This document shows positions 1 through 7,197 of a stretch of 11,777 nt of DNA, in pieces. This DNA is from Leptospiraceae bacterium UBA2033 (GTDB lineage Bacteria > Spirochaetota > Leptospiria > Leptospirales > Leptospiraceae). The notes under the pieces are model-generated. The model searched no databases. It was not told where the DNA came from and saw nothing but the letters and a program-made list of their open reading frames with translations. Made by a program: the position numbers and the translations under genes. How positions within the stretch are numbered: the stretch's first letter is position 1; each line of letters begins with the position of its first letter. Location of the stretch: positions 1 to 11,777 of the forward strand of contig DDBL01000021.1 of the NCBI GenBank assembly GCA_002333425.1. Reading direction: 5' to 3'.

Positions 1-184
1 TATCAACAAATTCATTTTCATCAGTTGTCTCTTTATCTACATCTGGATTGAAACTTTCACAATTTTTTTGCCAGTTTTTGATTAAAGATTGGATTTCTTT
101 TAACTGATCCTTAGAAAGATTTAGCTCCTTTCGGAAGTAATCGTTTTTTTTGAAGAAAGTTTCATTGAATAATTTATCAGCCAC
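1..184 (-). CDS. N-terminal fragment of a possible Eco57I-like/type IIG methylase-restriction protein
   Basis: This partial gene reads leftward out of the window; 61 codons are visible. The start is GTG at 184-182. It is preceded by AGGAG (195-191 on the minus strand) with a 6-base spacer, and an in-frame TAG lies three codons upstream, so no earlier start is possible. The peptide begins VADKLFNETFFKKNDYF and continues with helical, Lys/Glu-rich sequence (LSKDQLKEIQSLIKNWQKN), ending in an acidic stretch followed by ENEFVD. A short helical leader of this kind leading into an 'E..F....F..LGY'-type block is what I recall from Eco57I-like and type IIG methylase-restriction proteins. That match is from memory and is weak. 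No catalytic motif lies within the visible part, so the protein may be something else. That a gene is present is well supported; its function is not. Confidence 0.6.
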   Translation of the reverse strand, partial: MADKLFNETFFKKNDYFRKELNLSKDQLKEIQSLIKNWQKNCESFNPDVDKETTDENEFVD

Positions 185-211
185 TCGATTCTCCTATCAA
201 TTCAATAATAA

Positions 212-240
212 TCTATAACGCAAAATCTACTTTTCTTCAA
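212..240 (-). promoter_or_regulatory. Second sigma70-like promoter P2 for the left-edge gene
   Basis: On the minus strand TTGAAG (240-235) is followed by a 17-base spacer and TATAGA (217-212). Transcription would begin near 205, about 20 bases before the GTG start, leaving just enough room for the AGGAG ribosome site. It is weaker than the promoter at 296-324. The sequence is AT-rich, so chance matches are likely. Confidence 0.35.
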
Positions 241-295
241 AGCTTTCCGATCTCTATAATGTATTTCTTAATTTTTCTTTGGTAAACACAGAAAA

Positions 296-324
296 ATCCT
301 AATTTTTTCAATATCTCCTGTCAA
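296..324 (-). promoter_or_regulatory. Sigma70-like promoter P1 for the left-edge gene
   Basis: On the minus strand there is a perfect -35 TTGACA (324-319), a 17-base spacer and a -10 TAGGAT (301-296). Transcription would begin near 289 and give a leader of about 105 bases before the GTG start at 184. It lies just downstream of the stop of the phosphatase gene at 354, so it would separate the left-edge gene from that operon. Upstream of the -35, at 333-343, is a small palindrome (TGCC-TAA-GGCA) with no T-run. Confidence 0.55.
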
Positions 325-353
325 CCTGATTTTGCCTAAGGCACTGATGTTCC

Positions 354-2894
354 TTACACAACTTTTCGATTGCGAATTGCGGCTTCGAGTAGGAGTAACT
401 TTTCATTATCCGCATCTATTGTTTTAAGGTATTCTACGATTTCTTCTGCTTTACTTACACTGCCTAATGCAAGGTTGATCTCAGCTAAATTGAGCATATA
501 TATAATGTTGCGCGGATCTCGAATTTTTAAACGCTCTGCATAGTCAATGGCAGCATCGTATTTTTTGAGTTTCTTTAGACAATAGGAAGTCAGGTAAATC
601 ATATCTGTATCATCAGGTCTCATACTAATATAAGGAATTGCTAATTCACAGATTCGCACATAACTCTTAGTATTTAGATAGACTTTCATTTTTTCACGGA
701 TGATGTCGGGATGATCTGGATTTAGCATATTAGCTTGTTCTAATACATCAATTGCTTTTTGGTTGTTGCCTTGTTTTTGTAATTCTCTGGAAGTATGAAT
801 CAATTTTTTTTCAACATTGGAAAGACTTTTTTTGTGAATGGGAGATCCAATATATTCTAACCTAAGTAGCGACAAATCATCCGTAATCTCACCTTGCTTT
901 AAAAGATTTTCATAAATTCGATTCAAATCTGCATCAGAAATTTCAACAACACCTAGGAATAGATTTTCGTTTTCATTGATAACCCTTGTTCCATCAGTCC
1001 CATTGCTGATAGAAATATCATCTCTACCATCCGAACCAATTAATAGAACGTCACCAGGAAGAATTTGGAAGGTATCCACTACTATTCCACCTTGGATGTC
1101 AGTAGTTCCTAGTTTTCGATAAAAAGATTTTGTTTCAAGAAAACTTGCTTTTCCATCTCGATAAAGAACGGCAAACGGGTGTTCGGCGTTGATATAATAA
1201 CAAAACCCATTTTGATTGTCCACAAGACCAAGTATCATGGAAACCAACATAGAACCATCAAATGTTTCAAAAGTTTTGTGTAGTTCAATGAAAGTATTTT
1301 TGATCCATCTCTCGGGAGTATAGTCTCTTATGAATTTGGAAAGTTTGGTTCTTTCGACTATCGCATGAAATACTGAACCTAGAATAAGCGCACCACCCGC
1401 TCCTTGGATGGATTTTCCCATTGCGTCAGCATTGAGGAACACAGAATACTTCTTATCCCCTAACATAAAAGAATCAGCAGAACATAAATCTCCACCAATT
1501 TCGTCTCGATTTTTTTTGAACTCAAATTCTTTCTTTTGTTTCACTAAAAAATCTACTTTGACTGTGTCCACTTCCAAACGATTTCGACCGAGAGGTTTTA
1601 ACAAAAGCGAGGTAAGAAAATAATCTCCATCTTGTTGTGTTTTGAGTTTTGTAACTTGCTCCAAACTTTGATTTAATTCGTTTGTTCTTTCTTTGACTTT
1701 ATCCTCTAAATTCTCTGTGTATTCTTTGATTTCTATATTTTGTCGTTCAATCGTGTCTGCCATACTATTGTAAGTATTGGCAAGCTCTCCAAATTCGTCT
1801 CTGGATTTAATACGAATTCTTTCATTTAAACTCCTTTTACCAGAAGCAATCCCGCGCAAAACTTCGATTATGCTCATTAAAGGCTGAATACTTTTGCCTA
1901 CGATAAGTGAAATCATAAGCCCAATCACTGCAAGAGTAATAAGAGTCAGAATTGTATTTCTAAATACAATTCCACCAATCACCGCATAAGCTTCCCTTTG
2001 GTTAATGGCAACTACTAGAATAAACTTTGCATCTGTTTCTGTGAAGTAAATAGAGTAAGCCTGATCTCCAATTGTGATTTTATCTTCTGTTAAAATTTCA
2101 TTATTCTTGATTTTTTTAAAATCATTACCACTAAGCCAAGGCAAATCCTTGTAATCCTTTAAAAGAAAAGACTCATCTGGATGAAAAAGAATTTTTCTAC
2201 TTTCTTTGTCAATTAAAACTGCGAACGAACTTTTTGTAATATCTAGTTTGGAAAGTAATTCTTTAACTGACTTTAAAGTCCAGTCAATGGTGGACATTCC
2301 TATGATTCTCTTAGTTTTGTCATACATAATAGTACAGAGGGTAATGAAGATTACCTTCTCATCTCCAAGAGTATCAATATAAGGCGGAGTCCGATAATGA
2401 TTTTCGGGACGTTCTACAATTCGACTCCAATTTTCAGGAAGTGCATAAGTATACCAATCTTGTTTTGGGTAATTGTATGTTTCATTCGAATACTCCCAAG
2501 TAACCTCAACATTACCATTTTTCCAAACAGCATAGGGTCCTAACAGTTTTTCACCGAGTAAATTTGGCTCATACCAAATCCCACCCCCTACTAAATTAGG
2601 AAAATACCTCATCTTAGCTAACAAAATAGTAGTGAGTGAATCTTTGGGTTTTTCCTTGGAGGCTATATTGTAAATGATCTCACCGGCTTGTGCAATATCT
2701 CGACCAACTATCTCCGTGTTTGTTGTTGCATTGTTAATCTCCGAAAGAAAAAAAGATATGGAACTATCTATTTCTCTATCTCTAAACTCTTTTGCTTGGT
2801 TGTAGAAGATAAATGTATTTATTCCCATTGCGAGCACAAAAATAGTAAGCACGGTAACTAACGTAGAAAGAGTAATTTTAGTCTTTAGTTTCAT
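354..2894 (-). CDS. Membrane sensor SpoIIE-type serine phosphatase with TPRs (downstream paralogue)
   Basis: This 846-residue protein is probably an inner-membrane sensor that dephosphorylates a serine-phosphoprotein, typically a STAS-domain anti-anti-sigma factor. A membrane helix spans about 8-31. Residues 35-300 form an extracytoplasmic Cache-like sensor (GGGIWYEPN near 103-111). The second membrane helix is about 306-333, followed by HAMP about 333-385 (RDEFGELANTYN) and a coiled coil to about 420. The SpoIIE/PP2C domain spans about 425-680 and keeps the acidic metal-binding positions: D469 (GGDL), D490 (NADAMGKS), D622 (GSDGRDD) and D673 (TDDLSLL). About four TPR-like repeats fill 696-840. 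The gene lies 14 bases after the paralogue at 2909-5446, with AGGTGA in the gap, so the two are probably co-transcribed with this one second. The domain order is clear. The ligand and target are unknown, and no STAS or anti-sigma gene is in the window. Confidence 0.92.
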   Translation of the reverse strand: MKLKTKITLSTLVTVLTIFVLAMGINTFIFYNQAKEFRDREIDSSISFFLSEINNATTNTEIVGRDIAQAGEIIYNIASKEKPKDSLTTILLAKMRYFPNLVGGGIWYEPNLLGEKLLGPYAVWKNGNVEVTWEYSNETYNYPKQDWYTYALPENWSRIVERPENHYRTPPYIDTLGDEKVIFITLCTIMYDKTKRIIGMSTIDWTLKSVKELLSKLDITKSSFAVLIDKESRKILFHPDESFLLKDYKDLPWLSGNDFKKIKNNEILTEDKITIGDQAYSIYFTETDAKFILVVAINQREAYAVIGGIVFRNTILTLITLAVIGLMISLIVGKSIQPLMSIIEVLRGIASGKRSLNERIRIKSRDEFGELANTYNSMADTIERQNIEIKEYTENLEDKVKERTNELNQSLEQVTKLKTQQDGDYFLTSLLLKPLGRNRLEVDTVKVDFLVKQKKEFEFKKNRDEIGGDLCSADSFMLGDKKYSVFLNADAMGKSIQGAGGALILGSVFHAIVERTKLSKFIRDYTPERWIKNTFIELHKTFETFDGSMLVSMILGLVDNQNGFCYYINAEHPFAVLYRDGKASFLETKSFYRKLGTTDIQGGIVVDTFQILPGDVLLIGSDGRDDISISNGTDGTRVINENENLFLGVVEISDADLNRIYENLLKQGEITDDLSLLRLEYIGSPIHKKSLSNVEKKLIHTSRELQKQGNNQKAIDVLEQANMLNPDHPDIIREKMKVYLNTKSYVRICELAIPYISMRPDDTDMIYLTSYCLKKLKKYDAAIDYAERLKIRDPRNIIYMLNLAEINLALGSVSKAEEIVEYLKTIDADNEKLLLLEAAIRNRKVV

Positions 2895-2908
2895 TTACAA
2901 TCACCTAT

Positions 2909-5446
2909 TTAATTTAAGGATTGCAGAGACTCTTGCAAAGTTAAAAGTTTTTGACTTTGAGGTTCAATTTGTATCGCTTCGGATAATAACGAATTGGCTC
3001 GTTTGTTATCCACATTAATATAAAGCTCAATCAAATGTGACAAATACTTCACATTCCCCGGCTCACGCAGACGAATCTGTTCGCCTAACTCAATCGCTTC
3101 CATTTTCTGATTATTTTTTTTGTAAGCAAAAGATAGAGCAAAAATAATTTCAGTATCAATCGGACGCAGATCTATATAGGCTTTCGCATACTCTATAGTA
3201 TTCGCATAATGTTTTAGAGTGAGACTTAACTTAACTAGTTCTCTGAGTAAAGTTGGATTTTGTGGTTCTATCGCATACGCAGCTCTTAATTCTTGTATTG
3301 CATCTGCATACTTTCCATTTTTCTCTAAGAGTCTAGATTTTTTAATGGATTCAATAACGCGAACATTCGGTTCAATTGAATTCTCAGGCATTTTAAATTC
3401 GATACGTAGTAAAGAGAAATCATCTGTTAACTCTCCCACTCTTTCGATTGCCTCGGCAACCAAATTCAAATCTCCTTTTCCTTCCTCGACTCTTCTTAAA
3501 AATTCATTTTCATCTTCGTTAATGATTCTTTGACCAGAAACTTCTTTGCCTATAATTAAATCATCTCTTCCGTCAGATCCAATTATGATCACATCTCCTT
3601 GCATCATTTGAAAAGTTCGCACATAAATGGAACTACTCGTTCCAGTGCTCATTCCTAATTTGTGAAACATAAATTCACTTTCGATAAAAGATGCTTTTCC
3701 ATCGCGATATAAAACTGTCCATGGATGTTCAGCGTTAAGAAAATAGAGTAGTCCATTTTTGTTATCCACTAGCCCCATGACCATCGAAACAAGCATCGAA
3801 CCATCGAAGGTCTCAAATGTTTTGTGGAGTTCGATAAAGGCACCTTTGATCCATTTTTCAGGACTTTGTGTTTGCATTATCTTAGTAGATCTAGTTCTTT
3901 CGATGATTGCACCGAACACAGATCCCAAAATCAATGCTCCACCAGCACCCTGAATGGATTTTCCCATGGCATCACAATTTAAAAATACTGTGTAATCTCT
4001 ATCTTTTAACTGAATCAAATTGGCAATACACAAATCTCCACCAATTGCTTTTACTTGATTTTTGAATTCAAACGTTTTCTTTTGTTTTACGTAGAAATTA
4101 ACCACCAAGTTTTCTGATTGCACGTCAACTCTTCCGAGTGGTTCCAATAGAAGAGAAGTTAAGAAATAATCTCCGTCTTGTTGTTTTTTGAGTTTCGTTA
4201 CTTCGCTTAACGTTTGGTTTAATTCGTCTGTTCGTTGAATTACTTTTTCTTCTAGATTCTCGCTGTATTCTTTGATTTCATTATTTTGTGATTCAATTTT
4301 ATCAGCCATATTGTTAAATGTATCAGCGAGTTCTCCAAATTCATCCGTGGATTGAATATGAATTCGCTCTTTTAAATCTAACTTGCCACTTGCAATTCCT
4401 CGAAGAACAGTAATAATCTTATTTAGAGGTTTTATACTTAGATCAACTACAATGAAAATAAAAAATCCTACCAACGCAAGTGTAACAACACTTAAAAGTA
4501 CATTTCTAAATACAATTCCACCTATGACTGCATAGGCTTCTTTTTTGTTAATAATCGCAGCGAGCAGATAATCAGAATTAGTCACTGTATAATAAATATC
4601 ATGTTCAATTCCTTCGATTATTTCATCTTCGATTTTTAAAATTTTATTTTTTTCGAGAGTATCGTATTTTATTTTTTCAGTCCACTTTAAACTAGATTTA
4701 TCCTGCATGATTAACTTCTGGTCTGGATAAAATATAATTTTGGAATTTGGTAAATCAATCAGAGCAGTATAAGAACTTTTTGTAATATCAAATTGACCAA
4801 GTAGTTTGTTCAAGTCCTCAAGAGTCCAATCCACAGTTGAAATTCCTAAAACTTTTCCATCTCTGTCATACATCAAAGTACTAAGAGTAACATAGAGAAT
4901 TTGTTTATCTCCTAATTGGTCCATATAAGGGGCTACTCGGTAGTATTCTTTATCTCTTCTTTTATTCGGATTCCAATTTTGAGGAATAGCAAGCCTATAC
5001 CAAGGTTGTTTATGAAAGTCATAACTAGTCTCTGAAAATTCCCAAGTGATTTTTACTTTTTCATTTTCCCAAAGTGCGTAAGGTCCCATGAATTTCTCAT
5101 TAAAACGATTTGGCTCATACCATATCCCACCACCTAAAATACTTTTTTCATTTTTAACGCGGGCGATTAAATACTGTTCAAAAATTTCTTTTTGTTTTGC
5201 GCGGTCACTCGATTTTAAAGTGTAAAGAATTTCACCTGACCGAGCAAGATCATAGCCAGTGATTTCCGTAATGTTAGTAGCATGATTGATTTGATTTAAA
5301 AAAAATTCAAATGAGCTAGTGATTTCCGAGTTCCGAAATTCTTTTGCTTCATGATAGAAGATCAGCGTATTGATAATCATTGCTAAAACAAACAATGTTA
5401 AAACTGTAGCGAGGGTGACTAAGGTAATTTTTGCTTTGAGTTTCAT
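2909..5446 (-). CDS. Membrane sensor SpoIIE-type serine phosphatase with TPRs (upstream paralogue)
   Basis: This 845-residue paralogue of the 354-2894 product is the first gene of the pair. Its layout is the same: membrane helix about 8-31, Cache-like periplasmic sensor about 35-302 (GGGIWYEPN near 105-113), membrane helix about 308-335, HAMP about 335-387, coiled coil to about 423, SpoIIE phosphatase about 427-685, TPR-like repeats about 697-843. The metal-binding acidic positions are present: D471, D492, D625 and D676. The block EAYAVIGGIVFRN entering the second membrane helix and much of the phosphatase core (KTFETFDGSMLVSM) are identical in both copies, while the sensor and TPR regions have diverged. 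The ATG at 5446 is the only credible start, because an in-frame TAA lies four codons upstream and the MKLK-KIT start matches the paralogue. Its GGGG Shine-Dalgarno abuts the ATG unusually closely. The signal and the substrate are not identifiable. Confidence 0.92.
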   Translation of the reverse strand: MKLKAKITLVTLATVLTLFVLAMIINTLIFYHEAKEFRNSEITSSFEFFLNQINHATNITEITGYDLARSGEILYTLKSSDRAKQKEIFEQYLIARVKNEKSILGGGIWYEPNRFNEKFMGPYALWENEKVKITWEFSETSYDFHKQPWYRLAIPQNWNPNKRRDKEYYRVAPYMDQLGDKQILYVTLSTLMYDRDGKVLGISTVDWTLEDLNKLLGQFDITKSSYTALIDLPNSKIIFYPDQKLIMQDKSSLKWTEKIKYDTLEKNKILKIEDEIIEGIEHDIYYTVTNSDYLLAAIINKKEAYAVIGGIVFRNVLLSVVTLALVGFFIFIVVDLSIKPLNKIITVLRGIASGKLDLKERIHIQSTDEFGELADTFNNMADKIESQNNEIKEYSENLEEKVIQRTDELNQTLSEVTKLKKQQDGDYFLTSLLLEPLGRVDVQSENLVVNFYVKQKKTFEFKNQVKAIGGDLCIANLIQLKDRDYTVFLNCDAMGKSIQGAGGALILGSVFGAIIERTRSTKIMQTQSPEKWIKGAFIELHKTFETFDGSMLVSMVMGLVDNKNGLLYFLNAEHPWTVLYRDGKASFIESEFMFHKLGMSTGTSSSIYVRTFQMMQGDVIIIGSDGRDDLIIGKEVSGQRIINEDENEFLRRVEEGKGDLNLVAEAIERVGELTDDFSLLRIEFKMPENSIEPNVRVIESIKKSRLLEKNGKYADAIQELRAAYAIEPQNPTLLRELVKLSLTLKHYANTIEYAKAYIDLRPIDTEIIFALSFAYKKNNQKMEAIELGEQIRLREPGNVKYLSHLIELYINVDNKRANSLLSEAIQIEPQSQKLLTLQESLQSLN

Positions 5447-5468
5447 CCCCTTTATTTACGTAAGGGAA
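5446..5468 (-). promoter_or_regulatory. Possible hairpin hiding the ribosome binding site of the 2909-5446 gene
   Basis: Read on the minus strand, TTCCCTT (5468-5462) can pair with AAGGGGA (5452-5446) across a 9-base loop, ACGTAAATA. The stem has seven pairs, one of them T.G, and covers the whole Shine-Dalgarno-like AAGGGG plus the A of the ATG. The spacing between that purine run and the ATG is essentially zero, which would already weaken initiation. The loop also contains part of the palindrome TTACGTAA (5456-5463). A role in translational control is inference; the pairing is visible. Confidence 0.35.
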
Positions 5469-5487
5469 ATTATTTTACTTCAAGCAA

Positions 5488-5517
5488 AAATTATTTTTAA
5501 GAATATTTTTTTGTAAA
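5488..5517 (-). promoter_or_regulatory. Weak promoter candidate for the phosphatase operon
   Basis: On the minus strand TTTACA (5517-5512), an 18-base spacer and TAATTT (5493-5488) form a modest sigma70-like match, giving a leader of about 35-40 bases. The surrounding 5455-5530 stretch is almost pure A/T, so such matches are cheap. A promoter for the operon must lie somewhere between 5447 and the hairpin element ending at 5582, unless transcription reads through from the methyltransferase. Confidence 0.2.
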
Positions 5518-5581
5518 TAAGGAAATTTATTTCTAACATGACATGACCTAGAGAATAAATACGGATAGAAAATTTAGTGTC

Positions 5582-5690
5582 ATACGGTCACCTCGAACTA
5601 GCAGTTTCCGAACGTGCGCCGTGAGAGGTCTATCTCTTACTATTTTTGCCAGATAGACCTCTCACAAACTTATGTTCGAGGTGACTGTAT
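5582..5690. repeat. Nested double inverted repeat (109 bp), possible mobile palindromic element
   Basis: The outer arms are 5582-5598 and 5674-5690: 17 bases complementary at 16 positions, the exception being G5586 opposite T5686. The inner arms are 5621-5635 and 5651-5665, a perfect 15-bp stem (GTGAGAGGTCTATCT and its complement) around a 15-base loop. The left spacer between outer and inner arms is 22 bases and holds a mini-palindrome AACT-AGC-AGTT; the right spacer is 8 bases. The element is visibly richer in G and C than the flanking A/T-rich DNA. It begins 8 bases beyond the methyltransferase stop at 5698, so it may terminate or protect that transcript, but no T-run follows either stem. 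It could also be a MITE or REP-like unit. No coding sequence is seen inside. Confidence 0.8.
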
Positions 5691-5697
5691 TAATATT

Positions 5698-6549
5698 TCA
5701 TTTCTTCATGATAGCAAATAAAGTATTGTTTATCATAATCGTTTTAAAACTAACAATCCAAATGAGTTTAGTGAAATAATAAAAAAGCATTTTGCCAATT
5801 TTTCCCAAGCTACTTTTACTTCCCGCAAAAGATAGAATTGGAGTGAGCACATAATATTGGGTTGACTGAAACCCTGTTTGTGCGCCTAACATAGAAAGTG
5901 TTTTCCTTGAATAATCGTTAATATGGTCTTTTGCTTCCAGATAATGCACATCTGGCTTCATACCCTTGAGAGCTACTTTTAAATTTGCTTTGATTAATTG
6001 AATGGGAACATTTGGAGTTTGCAAAAATAAAATTCCACCGGGTTTTAAAAGAGAATATAAATATTCCAAAAGTGGCTGTGGTTTTGGAATATGTTCAATC
6101 ACATCCCAAAGAGTAATGATGTCAATCGAACCTTTTCCAATTCCACTGGACTGAACCATTCCCGGGTAAACGGTTGTTAGCCCGTTTTTTTCTTTGGCAA
6201 ATTTTACAGCAGGCTCGGACATTTCAAAACCTATTGCGTGCCAGTTTGGCTTTTTGTCTTTGACCATCTTTACAAAAAATCCAAGTCCACAACCAACATC
6301 TAAAATAGTACCGGAATCTTTTTGCATAAAGTTAGATATGAACTCAGTGTAAATGGCGCGGTGTGCGTGATCCCACCAATCAAGGTCATAATCGTCATTA
6401 CCCTCACCCCAGTAACCATCGTAGTGTTCTGCTTGTTCGTAAGTAGAAAACACATGTCCACAGGATTTGCATTTAACAATGAGTATCCCGTTTTCATTGA
6501 ATACAGGTTTATTTTCGGTACTAGAGCATAGATAACAAGTTTGATTCAT
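5698..6549 (-). CDS. Class I SAM-dependent methyltransferase with N-terminal zinc ribbon
   Basis: This 283-residue protein probably transfers a methyl group from S-adenosylmethionine to a small molecule or glycan-type substrate. C5 and C8 (CYLC) with C27 and C30 (CKSC) form a likely zinc ribbon, as in the 'Methyltransf_23' type enzymes. The Rossmann core follows: SAM motif DVGCGLGFF at 84-92, acidic E109 at the end of strand 2, LWDVIEHIPKP at 147-157, and LKPGGILFLQTPN at 168-180. I start it at the ATG at 6549, which has AAGGAAT 9 bases upstream. A longer reading from 6588 adds MGCILLLREG-type sequence that overlaps the preceding gene and puts nothing recognisable in front of the zinc ribbon. 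It begins 5 bases after the stop of the exported-protein gene, with its Shine-Dalgarno inside that gene's last codons, so translational coupling is likely. The substrate is not predictable from sequence. Confidence 0.88.
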   Translation of the reverse strand: MNQTCYLCSSTENKPVFNENGILIVKCKSCGHVFSTYEQAEHYDGYWGEGNDDYDLDWWDHAHRAIYTEFISNFMQKDSGTILDVGCGLGFFVKMVKDKKPNWHAIGFEMSEPAVKFAKEKNGLTTVYPGMVQSSGIGKGSIDIITLWDVIEHIPKPQPLLEYLYSLLKPGGILFLQTPNVPIQLIKANLKVALKGMKPDVHYLEAKDHINDYSRKTLSMLGAQTGFQSTQYYVLTPILSFAGSKSSLGKIGKMLFYYFTKLIWIVSFKTIMINNTLFAIMKK

Positions 6550-6554
6550 AAAAA

Positions 6555-7115
6555 TTATTCCTTCACGTAAGAGTAAAATACATCCCAAATTCCCCAGAAT
6601 CTTCCGTTCGCAGTAGAGTCTGGAATGAGGGTAACATTAATTCGCCCCGATGGACATTCGACTGGATCAATCGTTATACGATAGGGGTTTGTTTCTGGGT
6701 TTTTTCGATCAAATAAAACTTTTGCTTTTGTTTTGCCATTTATAAGAACAGAGAGAGAACGAATCGGATAAGATTGATTATCCCGAGCTTCGTAAGTTGT
6801 CAAATCCAAGTAAAGGTAAATTGGCTTTTTTATAGAAGTATCAAAAGTAAGATAGAAAGATAGACCATCGGTGGGAATCATTCTACAAATTCCATCTCGA
6901 AGCCCAAATTTATCTGAATCTATTTTCAAACTCATAGACTGAAAATTCGCCCACCTTCGCAATTCATCGAAACCGGCAAAGTCTTCCGGGTTTAACTTTT
7001 CCCCTTTTTCACTTAGATGGGTAAAGTTGATCGACTTTTTATAAGGAGGAAGTTCGTCTGCAGCTAGAGTCGTTAGGATAGAAATGAGTAGGATTATAAA
7101 TAATTTAGATTTCAT
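6555..7115 (-). CDS. Exported protein of unknown function
   Basis: This 186-residue protein is not a family I recognise. Residues 1-19 form a clear Sec signal peptide: MKSK, a hydrophobic core FIILLISILTTL, and cleavage probably near A18 or A19. There is no lipobox cysteine. The mature part is mostly alternating hydrophobic strands (for example IYLYLDLTTY at 99-108 and SLSVLING at 120-127) and ends GRFWGIWDVFYSYVKE, suggesting a beta-sandwich or carbohydrate-binding-like fold. Two cysteines, C77 and C154, could form a disulfide. It is the first gene of a pair with the methyltransferase at 5698-6549. The ATG at 7115 has no good Shine-Dalgarno, and the predicted transcription start is only about a dozen bases upstream. 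Export is well supported; a binding role is only a guess. Confidence 0.85.
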   Translation of the reverse strand: MKSKLFIILLISILTTLAADELPPYKKSINFTHLSEKGEKLNPEDFAGFDELRRWANFQSMSLKIDSDKFGLRDGICRMIPTDGLSFYLTFDTSIKKPIYLYLDLTTYEARDNQSYPIRSLSVLINGKTKAKVLFDRKNPETNPYRITIDPVECPSGRINVTLIPDSTANGRFWGIWDVFYSYVKE

Positions 7116-7133
7116 AAAATAGTTTTGCTTCTA

Positions 7134-7162
7134 TATATATTTATTATTGCATTCAAAGTCAA
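7134..7162 (-). promoter_or_regulatory. Near-consensus sigma70 promoter for the exported protein/methyltransferase operon
   Basis: On the minus strand TTGACT (7162-7157) is followed by exactly 17 bases and TATATA (7139-7134). Transcription would start near 7127, leaving a very short leader before the ATG at 7115. No AGGAG-like site fits in that leader. It lies directly beside, but outside, the CACAGAG inverted-repeat unit that begins at 7198. Confidence 0.6.
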
Positions 7163-7197
7163 GTTCTAAAGAGATTGAATATGAATATATGGAATGG

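Noticed and set aside
333..343. Terminator after the phosphatase operon (TGCC-TAA-GGCA)
   Set aside because: The stem is only 4 bp with a 3-base loop and no T-run follows on the minus strand.
1408..1623. Plus-strand ORF inside the phosphatase gene, and similar ones at 3219-3533, 3759-3953, 6322-6531, 7725-8018, 9916-10155 and 10236-10475
   Set aside because: All lie antisense to strongly supported genes. Their peptides show no domain, and no ribosome site was identified.
5582..5690. Integron attC site
   Set aside because: The outer arms end in CGAAC and GTTCG, but the expected RYYYAAC/GTTRRRY core is not met, and no integron integrase or cassette array is present.
6300..6497. Minus-strand 65-residue ORF within the methyltransferase
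   Set aside because: It is an alternative frame of the methyltransferase coding sequence, which has clear motifs through this region.
6550..6588. Upstream extension of the methyltransferase to an ATG at 6588
   Set aside because: It overlaps the preceding gene and adds 13 residues with no family counterpart. The ATG at 6549 has a good Shine-Dalgarno and starts right before the zinc ribbon.
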